Positions 34,489 to 43,254 of a stretch of DNA of 64,000 nt are shown here, in pieces (the first letter of the stretch is position 1; the number at the start of each line of letters is the position of its first letter). The position numbers and the translations under genes are program-made. The DNA comes from DASPKM01 sp963817075 (GTDB lineage Bacteria; Bacteroidota; Bacteroidia; Chitinophagales; Chitinophagaceae). Location: contig CAWFMT010000005.1 of the NCBI GenBank assembly GCA_963817075.1, positions 744,001 through 808,000 of the forward strand, read 5' to 3'. The notes beneath the pieces are model-generated. The model saw only the letters and a list, made by a program, of their open reading frames with translations. It was not told the DNA's origin and made no database searches.

Positions 34489-35805
34489 ATGTTCATGTTA
34501 GGAAAGCTGTTTGGGTGGTTGCGTAAAAAAGATCCTGCACTCCCCGATATCAAGTTTGGGCGTTATTCTGACAACAACAAAACTGTTTACAAGATCTCCA
34601 GGTGGACAGAAGCAGAAAAGCTATTCAAGGAAGCAAAGCGGATGGAAAGTATGGATGCTTTCTTTGACTATCTCAAAGATGAAGAAGAAGAGAATGTAAT
34701 TCATGAACGAGTTGATCAAAAAGGAAGATTCGAACTATACCAGGGTTCGAAAATTGTTCGCGGGCAGTACGATGATAACAACCTCAAAGCAGAAGTTACC
34801 CTGGCTCGTATGCCAAAGCCAAGCGTACCTGTAATGCGTCGGTTGCTTGAAATGAATTTCAATCTTTTTTACAGCAGGTATGCAATGGATGAGGACCGCC
34901 TCTGCATGCGGTTTGATACAGACATGGGCACTGCCACTCCCAATAAATTATATTATGGATTGAAGGAACTGGCCACTAAGGCTGACAAACAGGATGACCT
35001 GCTTGTACAGAATTTTACTACTCTTCAAAAGTCTGACATTGATCACCTGGTACCTGTCCCATCGGAAGAAAAAGAAATCAAGTTCGACTACATGCAGCAA
35101 TGGATCCGGGAGACACTTGAATATATCAATACCCTTGATCCGGATAAGTTTGCCGGCGCGATCGCATATCTCCTGCTTTCTCTTGTTTACAAGATAGATT
35201 ACCTGGTGGTCCCTGAAGGGCCACTCATGAATGAGCTAGAAGGAATCCCTGATATCTACTTTAAGAAAGATAATAAGCCGACGGAAGAAAAAAATCGATC
35301 AATGATTGAGGCATTTCATAAGCTTCAGACAAAAACAAGAGATGAGATCTTTCCATTTCTCTTCAGGTCGCACCACACTTTTGCAATTGTAACTCCCCAA
35401 AACTATAAGACCATCGTTGATGCAATTAAGGGATCGCATCAGAACATGATTTGGTATCGCGATAATAATTATCCATTCATTGCTCGTCAGGTAATTGAAT
35501 ATGGATTTGCATATTGCCAATATTCATACAGTCTTCCAAGGGCTTTGTCAGAACTCTTCGCTCTTTTCATGCAGATAAATTATGGAGCCTATTATAATGC
35601 CCTGGGATTCACAGATAAATTATACGATCCTGAGAGAAAAGAATTCAACAAAGAAGTTATAGAAGAAAGAATCCAGCAGATCATCAATTTTTGGAGAGGA
35701 AAGTATCCGAGATTGGATTTTAATATTCAGTCTCTCAAGTATGACAGCATGTTAAACTTCGATTACAGCTTCACCAGAGAAATGACCAATCTGAAATTTG
35801 AATAA
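34489..35805 (+). CDS. Uncharacterised protein with YbjN/T3SS-chaperone-like region, partner of protease
   Basis: A 438-residue cytoplasmic protein without signal or membrane segment. I do not know its function. Residues about 60-185 have the look of the YbjN/type III chaperone fold (VTLARMPKPSVPVMRRLLEM, then MDEDRLCMRFDTDMG). Residues about 200-438 are mostly helical with conserved-looking aromatic patches (MIWYRDNNYPFIARQVIEYG). The stop codon is three bases before the ATG of the trypsin-like protease, so the pair is one transcript. The protease carries a C-terminal domain of the same chaperone-like type. A weak promoter (TTTA-N17-TATCTTGC, 34427-34455) precedes the gene. Confidence 0.7.
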   Translation: MFMLGKLFGWLRKKDPALPDIKFGRYSDNNKTVYKISRWTEAEKLFKEAKRMESMDAFFDYLKDEEEENVIHERVDQKGRFELYQGSKIVRGQYDDNNLKAEVTLARMPKPSVPVMRRLLEMNFNLFYSRYAMDEDRLCMRFDTDMGTATPNKLYYGLKELATKADKQDDLLVQNFTTLQKSDIDHLVPVPSEEKEIKFDYMQQWIRETLEYINTLDPDKFAGAIAYLLLSLVYKIDYLVVPEGPLMNELEGIPDIYFKKDNKPTEEKNRSMIEAFHKLQTKTRDEIFPFLFRSHHTFAIVTPQNYKTIVDAIKGSHQNMIWYRDNNYPFIARQVIEYGFAYCQYSYSLPRALSELFALFMQINYGAYYNALGFTDKLYDPERKEFNKEVIEERIQQIINFWRGKYPRLDFNIQSLKYDSMLNFDYSFTREMTNLKFE

Positions 35806-35808
35806 GAG

Positions 35809-36909
35809 ATGGATTTTAGAAACATCATAGAAAGTTATGAGCCTGCTATCATCCAGTTAGCTACCCTCACGGGAACCGGTACGGGTTTCTACATTAAAGA
35901 ATTTAATCTCATAGTAACAAATGATCACGTTGTAGATAAAAATGCAGAAGTGTCAATTGCCGGAAAACTTTTCGAAAAGAGACTGGCAAGAGTGTGGTAT
36001 ACTGACCGAAAACATGATCTGGCCTTTATTGAGCCTCCAAAAGATGTGGATCTTCCTGAAATTAAGTTAGGAGTTTACGAAGGTGTGCAACAAGGCGATG
36101 AAGTAGTGGCTCTTGGTCACCCATTTGACCTGATATATACTGCTACGCAAGGAGTGATCTCAAAGGAAGACCGTATCAGAGGAGGCCTGAAATACATACA
36201 GGTGGATGCTGCCATAAATCCTGGAAATAGTGGGGGCCCCCTGGTCAACGAAAAGGGTGAGGTGCTGGGAGTAAATTCTTTCATCATAAAGGGCGGGGAT
36301 AATCTCGGCTTTGCTTTACCGGTAAATTATCTTCGATCGGCACTTGAAATTTATGCTCCCCATTATGGACAGCCTTCTGTGCGATGCCCAAGTTGCGAGA
36401 CACTGGTTCTTCCCTCAAATATCGATTCAGATAAATATTGCCCTTCCTGCGGAACAGAGGTTAAACTTCCAAAGCTGCCTGAAAGGGAACCCGAGCCTGT
36501 TGGTGTAGGCAAAATGCTGGAAGAGATTTTAAAGGGATTGGGAAAAGATGTAAAACTGGCGCGAAATGGCTTGAATAGATGGGAAGTAAAAGAAGGTACG
36601 GCAAAGATCAAGATCCATTATAATCCCGAGAATTATTTTATCGCCGGCGATGCTTATCTCTGCCAGTTGCCCGGTGATAGCACCAGGATTGTACCACTCT
36701 ACAATTTCCTTCTTCATGAGAATTACAATATGAACGGCCTGGTACTCAGCTGTGTGAATCAAAATATCATCCTATCCAGGATCATTTATGATCTTGATAT
36801 AAATAAGGAAACCGGCCTCCCATTGTTTCGCGACCTGTTCAAAAAAGCAGCCGAATATGACCACATACTCACAACTGAATACGGCTGCATTGATGTACTG
36901 GAGGAATGA
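35809..36909 (+). CDS. Cytoplasmic trypsin-like (S1C) protease with zinc ribbon and YbjN-like C-terminus
   Basis: A 366-residue protein in three parts. Residues 1-185 are a DegP/HtrA-type serine protease domain with an intact triad: His40 in TNDHVV, Asp70 in RKHDLAF, Ser141 in GNSGGP. Residues 193-214 form a zinc ribbon with two CPSC pairs. Residues about 233-366 resemble a YbjN/T3SS-chaperone-like fold (IAGDAYLCQLPG, PLYNFLLHENYNMNGLVLSC). There is no PDZ domain and no signal peptide, which separates it from periplasmic DegP. Translation is coupled to the 438-residue partner three bases upstream. It may cleave a cytoplasmic target presented by the chaperone-like domains; this is inference. 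Confidence 0.85.
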   Translation: MDFRNIIESYEPAIIQLATLTGTGTGFYIKEFNLIVTNDHVVDKNAEVSIAGKLFEKRLARVWYTDRKHDLAFIEPPKDVDLPEIKLGVYEGVQQGDEVVALGHPFDLIYTATQGVISKEDRIRGGLKYIQVDAAINPGNSGGPLVNEKGEVLGVNSFIIKGGDNLGFALPVNYLRSALEIYAPHYGQPSVRCPSCETLVLPSNIDSDKYCPSCGTEVKLPKLPEREPEPVGVGKMLEEILKGLGKDVKLARNGLNRWEVKEGTAKIKIHYNPENYFIAGDAYLCQLPGDSTRIVPLYNFLLHENYNMNGLVLSCVNQNIILSRIIYDLDINKETGLPLFRDLFKKAAEYDHILTTEYGCIDVLEE

Positions 36910-36914
36910 TAATC

Positions 36915-36958
36915 GCTCTGCGTATTCTCTCTGCCTTCTGCTCTCTGCGGTGAAAATC
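36915..36958. repeat. Dispersed repeat, ctctgcg...ctctgcggt type
   Basis: Directly after the protease stop codon lies gctctgcgtattctctctgc continuing to ctctctgcggtgaaaatcc, a member of the dispersed family. The next gene begins 117 bases further on. Non-coding. Confidence 0.6.
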
Positions 36959-37074
36959 CATACTAGTGTGTATTTCAGACAAAATACTAACGGTTTGAAA
37001 TAAGCGTTTTCCAATATTGATCCCAATCATGGATAGGTGTAGTTTATCAGGGATCATCACTTCAATATCCAATC

Positions 37075-40000
37075 ATGAAAAAACTTGCCTTCCTCCTGGG
37101 ACTGGTATCGGCCAGTCTAACTGCCAATGTTTATGCACAAAACGCATCATTCCCGTTAAGTCAAAATCAGATCAAGTTATCCGTGCAAAATGGACTGAAT
37201 AGTTTTGTTCAGAATAGCCGAGCCGATTCGGTTTACTTTCTTCAGGGCGGACTTCATTCTGCAATTCAGGGAAATTACTTTTGGAACACTATCGGATTAG
37301 GTGCAAGGGTTGGATATTTTTCGAATTCTGTTGATAAGAATTCGCTAAGCGAATTTGCACAAACAAGGAAGGCTGTTCCTGATCGTTCGCAAATGGTGAA
37401 TGATTCTTACAGGGGTTTTTACCTGATGTCGGGGCCCGCATTTCAATCCAGCTTCAGCAAATGGACAATTCAGAGCAACCTAATGGCTGGAGTATTCAAC
37501 AAACCTGCTTCTTCAATCTCAGTCACAGAAAGGGGTGCACAGGATATTGTTTACTACAAAAATGTGTTTGAACAATCCAGCAACCTGGCATTGTCTGCAG
37601 GATTGAGCATTGATTATGGAATAACAAGGAAGTTGAATGTAGGAGTGAATGCAGATTATTTTACCACTAAAAATGATCTTACAAATTTTGATATGGCCCG
37701 TGGTGCAGGAAGAGTTGGAAAACAGATCACCGAGCAAGCAGGATTTTTAAATACGGGAGTCAAGCTCACTTACAATATCAGCAGTCCAAGAGATGCCGCA
37801 TCAGGACTTGCCTCAGGAAAGCGGCAGCACAAGCCATTCCGTTCAGCTACGCAAAGTGAAGAAGGTGAATGGGCAGCAAAGAATGACAAGAACGAAAAGC
37901 AACCTGGAGACAGTTGCAATTGTGAAAACAAACTCATGGATGCGGAAGAAATGGAAACTCATGTAGTGGAGATTCAATTCGGAACTGTTGACGAAGCCCA
38001 GAGATTTCTTAGTACTTATCAGCCATTGTTTGAAAAAAGAGATAAGGCTTCTGGCCTCGCCAGTGGAAAGAGGCAACACAAGCCTATGATGAATGTGACA
38101 CAGAATGATGAGAAATCCATAGTCAGCAACCCGTTATACAAAGGCGAAACAAAGCATCAATACAATCCCTTATATGGTGCCAAAGACAGGAGAACTATTC
38201 CAAACGAATCAGGGTCCAAGGGAATGGTTATTACCAAAGCTGATGGACAAAAAGTTTTCGCCTTCCTTCCTGTTGATCTTGATATTGCAGAAGTACTTTC
38301 TTTTGAAGATGGCAGGGTAACTGTACATGTTACTGGAAAGGCCGGAAATGTTAGTAAATCAAACCGAGATGTTGCCACAGGGCAATCAAGTGGCAGGCGT
38401 AGTTATGTAATTGTATCAGCCGGTGATCTTGATGGAGATGGAAGAGCAGACTTTATGTTACGATCAAATAACATTGTGCATCGTGATATTGCTGCAAAAT
38501 CATTTGAAGAGAATAATGATCAAACCTGGGGTAATTATGTTTCTGCTGGAGATGTTAATGGTGATGGCTTCAACGACTATATCTTGAAATCGAATGGAGA
38601 AGAGAACTTAAAACTTGTAGATGGTGGGATCATGCATGAAGATAGCTGGGACACGCAACAAAACCGCGACAGGGCTACAGGACAGTCTAGTGGAAAGCGC
38701 CAGCACAAGCCATTCTTTGTAGGAGATCTTGATGGTGACGGCCAGGGTGATTGGCTTATCGCTACTTCGAATCATGAAATTAAATCGCCACGAGATATAG
38801 CTACTGGCCAGTCCAGTGGAAAAAGAAGCAAGGTGGAGTCGTTTACAATTAAACAAGGTATCATACTGGAGGCTGATCTTGATGGAGATGGAGAATATGA
38901 AGCCTTTCATACAATAAAAAGTCCGAGGGATGTTGCCACAGGTCAATCCAGTGGAAAAAGAATGGCGAGCAAAGAAGATGTATATGTCTGGAAAATATCA
39001 AGGTTCGCTGACATGGATGCGGATGGACAGGAAGATGGATTTATTTTCTCCAAGCAGAATTCAGCTGAGGCAAATAACCTGAGTAAGTCATTTAATTCTC
39101 GGCAAACAAAGATCATTATTGAAGATGCTGGAAATGCAAAAAGAGATGTTTCAACCGGACAATCTAGTGGCAGGCGGAGTTATGTGATAGTATCTGCAGG
39201 TGATCTCGACGGAGATGGAAAAGCAGACTTTATGTTAAGATCGAATAATATCATACATCGCGATATTGCTGCAAAATCATTTACTGATGATACTGATCAA
39301 ACCTGGGGTAGCTATGTTTCTGCAGGTGATGTGGATGGTGATGGCTTCAACGACTACATATTAAAATCAAATGGAGAAGAGAAATTAAAATTCGTAGATG
39401 GTGGGATCATGCATGAAGATAGTTGGGAGCAGCAAAAACGTGATATGGCCACCGGACAGTCAACTGGAAAACGTCAACACAAGCCATATGTAAAAACAAC
39501 TGAGTTAGGTTCAAGCGGCCTTGCAACTGGCAAGCGCACGCACAAGCCGGTTCGCATGCAAACCAATGATGCAGGCGCATCCGGACTTGCAACTGGAAAG
39601 CGTCAGCACAAGCCGTATTTTGTAGGAGATCTTGATGGTGATGGACAGGGTGATTGGCTTATCGCCTCATTAAATCATGAAATTAAATCACCCCGTGATG
39701 TAGCCACCGGACAGTCTAGTGGCAAAAGAAGTAAGGTGGAATCATTTACAATTAAGCAGAGCATTCTACTCGAAGCCGATCTTGATGGCGATGGAGAAAT
39801 GGAAGCTATGTACGAAGTAAAAAGTCCCAAGGATGTTGCCTCTGGTCAGTCTAGTGGAAAAAGAATGGCGAGCAAGGAAGATGTGTATGTCTGGAAAATT
39901 TCAAGGGTGGGCGATCTGGATGAGGATGGACTTGAAGACGGATTTATTTTCTCGAAACAGAATTCAGCCGATGCGAACAATTTAAGTAAATCATTTACTT

Positions 40001-40449
40001 CGTTGCAAACCAGGGTCAGTATTGGAGACCTGAATGAAGATGGTTATTACGAGTCGGAGGTTTCGGGCTTGAAACAAAAAGATTCTGCAAGCAAGCTTGT
40101 TGAAAAAGCAACTTCCGGAGTAAAACAAACCATGCAGACCCAGGTACTGATGACTAATCAGGACAACAACAATGATGACCCAAATCTGAAAACAGTGAAC
40201 ACTACACGTGATAATATTAAGAGACAATATGTGGGAGGAGCTGGAGATGACGAAATCGGGAATAGCCAGAAGATTGTAAATACTTCACGTTCCAATATCA
40301 AGAATCAACGGAATATCCAATGCAGCAATGGCAAGTGCACCTTTGAATGCGAGATCGAGCTGGATGGTATTATTTATGTAGCCACTATAACGAGTAGGAT
40401 AAAGACCAGGCATGATACGGTGAAGAATTCAATTGGGAATATTCGGTAG
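37075..40449 (+). CDS. Large secreted repeat protein: barrel-like N-terminus, DxDGDG calcium loops and ATGQSSGKR motifs
   Basis: A 1,124-residue exported protein. Residues 1-21 are a signal peptide (NVYAQ end). Residues about 23-235 form a beta-rich domain resembling a small outer-membrane barrel. From about 236 to 1010 two repeat types alternate. One is a 9-12 residue motif of consensus RDxATGQSSGKR, in several copies followed by QHKP (12 copies, first near residue 237). The other is calcium-loop blocks of FG-GAP/dockerin type, D-x-D-G-D-G-x-x-D (about 11). A block of roughly 260-300 residues starting near 430 is duplicated from 689. The C-terminal 100 residues carry two NTTRDNIK/NTSRSNIK motifs and a CSNGKCTFEC pair. 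No T9SS domain is seen. Function unknown. Confidence 0.85.
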   Translation: MKKLAFLLGLVSASLTANVYAQNASFPLSQNQIKLSVQNGLNSFVQNSRADSVYFLQGGLHSAIQGNYFWNTIGLGARVGYFSNSVDKNSLSEFAQTRKAVPDRSQMVNDSYRGFYLMSGPAFQSSFSKWTIQSNLMAGVFNKPASSISVTERGAQDIVYYKNVFEQSSNLALSAGLSIDYGITRKLNVGVNADYFTTKNDLTNFDMARGAGRVGKQITEQAGFLNTGVKLTYNISSPRDAASGLASGKRQHKPFRSATQSEEGEWAAKNDKNEKQPGDSCNCENKLMDAEEMETHVVEIQFGTVDEAQRFLSTYQPLFEKRDKASGLASGKRQHKPMMNVTQNDEKSIVSNPLYKGETKHQYNPLYGAKDRRTIPNESGSKGMVITKADGQKVFAFLPVDLDIAEVLSFEDGRVTVHVTGKAGNVSKSNRDVATGQSSGRRSYVIVSAGDLDGDGRADFMLRSNNIVHRDIAAKSFEENNDQTWGNYVSAGDVNGDGFNDYILKSNGEENLKLVDGGIMHEDSWDTQQNRDRATGQSSGKRQHKPFFVGDLDGDGQGDWLIATSNHEIKSPRDIATGQSSGKRSKVESFTIKQGIILEADLDGDGEYEAFHTIKSPRDVATGQSSGKRMASKEDVYVWKISRFADMDADGQEDGFIFSKQNSAEANNLSKSFNSRQTKIIIEDAGNAKRDVSTGQSSGRRSYVIVSAGDLDGDGKADFMLRSNNIIHRDIAAKSFTDDTDQTWGSYVSAGDVDGDGFNDYILKSNGEEKLKFVDGGIMHEDSWEQQKRDMATGQSTGKRQHKPYVKTTELGSSGLATGKRTHKPVRMQTNDAGASGLATGKRQHKPYFVGDLDGDGQGDWLIASLNHEIKSPRDVATGQSSGKRSKVESFTIKQSILLEADLDGDGEMEAMYEVKSPKDVASGQSSGKRMASKEDVYVWKISRVGDLDEDGLEDGFIFSKQNSADANNLSKSFTSLQTRVSIGDLNEDGYYESEVSGLKQKDSASKLVEKATSGVKQTMQTQVLMTNQDNNNDDPNLKTVNTTRDNIKRQYVGGAGDDEIGNSQKIVNTSRSNIKNQRNIQCSNGKCTFECEIELDGIIYVATITSRIKTRHDTVKNSIGNIR

Positions 40450-40898
40450 GTCGGCTAACGCTGATTAATGTAAAATGCAAAATTTAAAATGTAAAATAAT
40501 AGTTGTGGTTTTTCTCTGCGTTAACTCTGCTTCTCATGTTCTCTGCGGTAAAAAACCAATAACCAAGAACCAAATAACAAGAACCAAAGAATAAGAAAAA
40601 AACGAAATTTTTAAAATTGATGATTGGAGGTGCTTTGGAATTTGCTATTTGGAATTTGGAATTTTCCTCTGTGTGATTTCACGCAAAGAGGCAAAGTAAG
40701 CAAAGACGCAAAATTTTTTTCTGCGAATCTCTGCTTCTCATGTTCTCTGCGGTAAATAACCAAGAACCAAATAACAAGAACAAAGAATAAGATAAAAACG
40801 AAATTTTTAAAATTGATGATTGGAGTTTCTTTGGAATTTGCTATTTAGAATTTGGAATTTCCCTGCATAAGGCTTGGTTTTTCGTATTAGGTTTACAT
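40450..40898. repeat. Mosaic intergenic repeat, two tandem copies
   Basis: The 449-base gap holds no gene. A block made of ctctgcg/ttctctgcggta words, then aaccaagaaccaaataacaa, then acgaaatttttaaaattgatg, then tttggaatttgctatttgg occurs at about 40513-40670. It recurs with small changes at about 40723-40862. Between them is cacgcaaagaggcaaagtaa with gcaaagacgcaaaa. The left edge has taatgtaaaatgcaaaattt (40465-40484). Much of the same text is present in inverted orientation at 60.1-60.4 kb. Confidence 0.8.
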
Positions 40899-41384
40899 AT
40901 GCTTCAGAGAAAGATTATTGGTGTTGAACAGGCAATGCAGAAGCTACGTCACTATTGTGCGTACCAGGAGAGATCGCATTTTGAGGTTAGGGAAAAACTA
41001 TATAGCCTTGGACTGCGTAAACAGGATGTTGAACTTTGCATAGCTACCCTGATTGAAGAAGATTACCTGAATGAATCGAGGTTTGCAATTGCATTCGCAG
41101 GTGGAAAATTCCGGGTCAATAAATGGGGCAAGGTAAAAATCAGGCAGGCGATGAAAGAAAAGAGAGTGAGTGAGTATTGCATTAATCAGGCACTCGCTGA
41201 AATTCCCAGCGATGCATACCAGTCCACGATGGAAAAGTTGACGGAGAAAAAATGGCGGAGCCTCAAGACAGAATCCAATATATTTCTGAGGCTTCGAAAA
41301 ACCCGGGACTATATGCTTCAGAAAGGGTATGAATCTCAGCTCGTGGCCATTCAACTAAATAGTTTACGGGAAACTGTTTCATGA
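40899..41384 (+). CDS. recX: Regulatory protein RecX
   Basis: Modulates RecA filaments. The 161-residue, mostly helical protein shows the RecX three-helix repeat pattern: AMQKLRHYCAYQERSHFEVREKL, LIEEDYLNESRFAIAFAGGKFRVNKWGKVKI and YMLQKGYESQLVAIQL (quoted in part; the E-x-Y-L-N/D-D-x-R-F-A motif is diagnostic). The stop overlaps the ATG of the LpxR-like gene by four bases, so the two are coupled, an unusual pairing. recA is at the far left of the window. Confidence 0.9.
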   Translation: MLQRKIIGVEQAMQKLRHYCAYQERSHFEVREKLYSLGLRKQDVELCIATLIEEDYLNESRFAIAFAGGKFRVNKWGKVKIRQAMKEKRVSEYCINQALAEIPSDAYQSTMEKLTEKKWRSLKTESNIFLRLRKTRDYMLQKGYESQLVAIQLNSLRETVS

Positions 41385-42361
41385 ACCTCAGAACATTTAA
41401 ACAACTCCAACATTTTCTTCTGGCCATTATTTCATTGTTGGCAACCGTATCCTCCTTTTCCCAATCAAAAAGATCATATAGAAACGAATTTAGCCTCATC
41501 TCGGAAAATGATAATTATCTACTGGGGATGCATGACGGTTATTACACAAATGGAGCTGTTTTAAGTCTTCGTCATATTGGAATGAGACCCAGGAGAAATG
41601 AGTTAAAAGTTATTTACCAATATGAAATTGGGCAGATGATTTTCAACCCATCTTCATACAAAGTGATTGATCCTGCGAAAATGGACCGCCCTTTTGCGGG
41701 GTATTTATATGGTAAATTCAGCCGCACAGGATATTTTAATAACGATGGTTTGCTTCAGCTTGGAATGGCTATCGGGACCATCGGAAAGTCCTCTGGTGCT
41801 GAAACCGTGCAAAGAAGCTATCATAATCTTATCAGTATATACAAGGTTCGGGGTTGGCCATATCAATTGAAGGATGAGCCCAGCATCAATTTATCTGCTT
41901 TATATGTTCAGCCATTATTTCCAAAATTATTCAGTCGATCAATCGTCAATCTTTCAAGTTTCCAGAAGATGAATCTTGGGAATGCGTTTACGAATTTGTC
42001 TGCAGGGTTCATGCTGCGTCTTGGGTTGGCGGAAAAAAACTCTGAATCTGCAGCTTGGGGAAGTCGGTTAAACAGAAATGGATCTCCCTATTTTCATAAG
42101 GCCGAGGTGTTTCTATTCTTTCAGCCTGAATTAGTTGGGCAATTGTATAACGCTACCGTCCAGGGCGGCCTATTCATAAAGGACAAAGGACCTGTCACTT
42201 GCCCTCTTGAACCCATCATGTATCAACACCGAATTGGAATTCAATATGCGGAGGGAAGATCATCGGTGCAGATAGCAGGTGCATACAAAACGAAGGAAGC
42301 GAGCAGCATGATCAAGAATGAAAGATATGCGATCATTGCCCTTGCCTATCGCTTTAATTGA
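41381..42361 (+). CDS. lpxR: LpxR-family outer-membrane lipid A deacylase
   Basis: A 326-residue outer-membrane beta-barrel with signal peptide (about 1-28). The diagnostic LpxR/DUF2219 N-terminus is present: SLISENDNYL followed by D-x-YYTNG, and later MDRPFAGYLYGKF. In Salmonella LpxR these regions supply the Asn/Asp/Glu calcium and catalytic residues for removal of the 3'-acyloxyacyl chain of lipid A. The enzyme would reshape lipid A in the outer leaflet. It starts inside the recX stop (ATGA) and is followed 26 bases later by a nitrilase-family gene. Lipid A target chemistry in this organism is inferred. Confidence 0.85.
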   Translation: MNLRTFKQLQHFLLAIISLLATVSSFSQSKRSYRNEFSLISENDNYLLGMHDGYYTNGAVLSLRHIGMRPRRNELKVIYQYEIGQMIFNPSSYKVIDPAKMDRPFAGYLYGKFSRTGYFNNDGLLQLGMAIGTIGKSSGAETVQRSYHNLISIYKVRGWPYQLKDEPSINLSALYVQPLFPKLFSRSIVNLSSFQKMNLGNAFTNLSAGFMLRLGLAEKNSESAAWGSRLNRNGSPYFHKAEVFLFFQPELVGQLYNATVQGGLFIKDKGPVTCPLEPIMYQHRIGIQYAEGRSSVQIAGAYKTKEASSMIKNERYAIIALAYRFN

Positions 42362-42387
42362 TATTTTGCAGGAAATCATTCGGGCGA

Positions 42388-43224
42388 ATGTCAACTCTCA
42401 CAGTTACAATCATACAATCTGATCTTAAATGGGAGGCTAAGGCTGAGAATCTTGAGATACTCGGGAAGAAAATATTATCGATCGATCAGAAAACTGAACT
42501 GGTAATTCTACCTGAGATGTTCAGTACAGGTTTTAGCATGAAGCCGGTAGAACTCGCAGAAAAAATGGATGGCTCTTCAGTTGATTGGATGAAAAAAATC
42601 TCAGCAGAAAAAAAAATCATACTTGCGGGTAGTTTAATCATTCAGGATGCCGATCAATATTTCAATCGCCTTATCTGGATGCTTCCCAACGGACAAATGG
42701 GTCATTATGATAAGCGCCACCGGTTTGCTTATGCCGGTGAGGACGATCATTTCGCCGCAGGCAACAAGAGAATGATCGCTTCCGTAAAAGGATGGAAGAT
42801 CAATTTACTGATCTGCTATGATCTAAGATTTCCAGTTTGGGCAAGACAGCAGCGTTCTTCCAGGAAAGAATTAAATCAGGAGCTGGAATATGATGTACTA
42901 ATCTATGTCGCGAACTGGCCAGATAAAAGGAGCTATGCCTGGAGAACTTTGCTTCAGGCAAGAGCGATCGAAAATCAATCCTTCGTTATAGGTGTGAATC
43001 GTGTTGGAGATGATGGAAATGGTAATCATTATGCAGGGGAGTCAATGATCATAGATCCTGCCGGGGAGATACTATACCAGGGATCTGGAAAAGAGGAAGT
43101 TTACACTCACACTTTATCAAAGGCCAGACTGGAAGAAGTGAGAACGAAGTTTCCCTTCTGGAAGGATGCAGATGATTTTCAACTTTTGAATCTCCCTCGT
43201 GGGAATGGTGAATCAATGATATAG
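42388..43224 (+). CDS. Carbon-nitrogen hydrolase, omega-amidase type
   Basis: A 278-residue nitrilase-superfamily amidase. The start used is the ATG at 42388 (MSTLTVTIIQSDLKW); the frame can be extended to a TTG overlapping the previous stop, but ATG with this N-terminus fits the family. The catalytic triad is visible: Glu in LPEMFSTGF, Lys in YDKRHRFAYAGE, Cys in LLICYDLRFPVW. The pattern, with RHRFAYAGEDDHF, matches omega-amidase/YafV enzymes that hydrolyse alpha-ketoglutaramate or repair deaminated glutathione. Cytoplasmic. Third of four same-strand genes recX-lpxR-this-nagA with short gaps. Confidence 0.9.
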   Translation: MSTLTVTIIQSDLKWEAKAENLEILGKKILSIDQKTELVILPEMFSTGFSMKPVELAEKMDGSSVDWMKKISAEKKIILAGSLIIQDADQYFNRLIWMLPNGQMGHYDKRHRFAYAGEDDHFAAGNKRMIASVKGWKINLLICYDLRFPVWARQQRSSRKELNQELEYDVLIYVANWPDKRSYAWRTLLQARAIENQSFVIGVNRVGDDGNGNHYAGESMIIDPAGEILYQGSGKEEVYTHTLSKARLEEVRTKFPFWKDADDFQLLNLPRGNGESMI

Positions 43225-43254
43225 TTTTCTCTTAATACAAAGGAATTTGAAACA

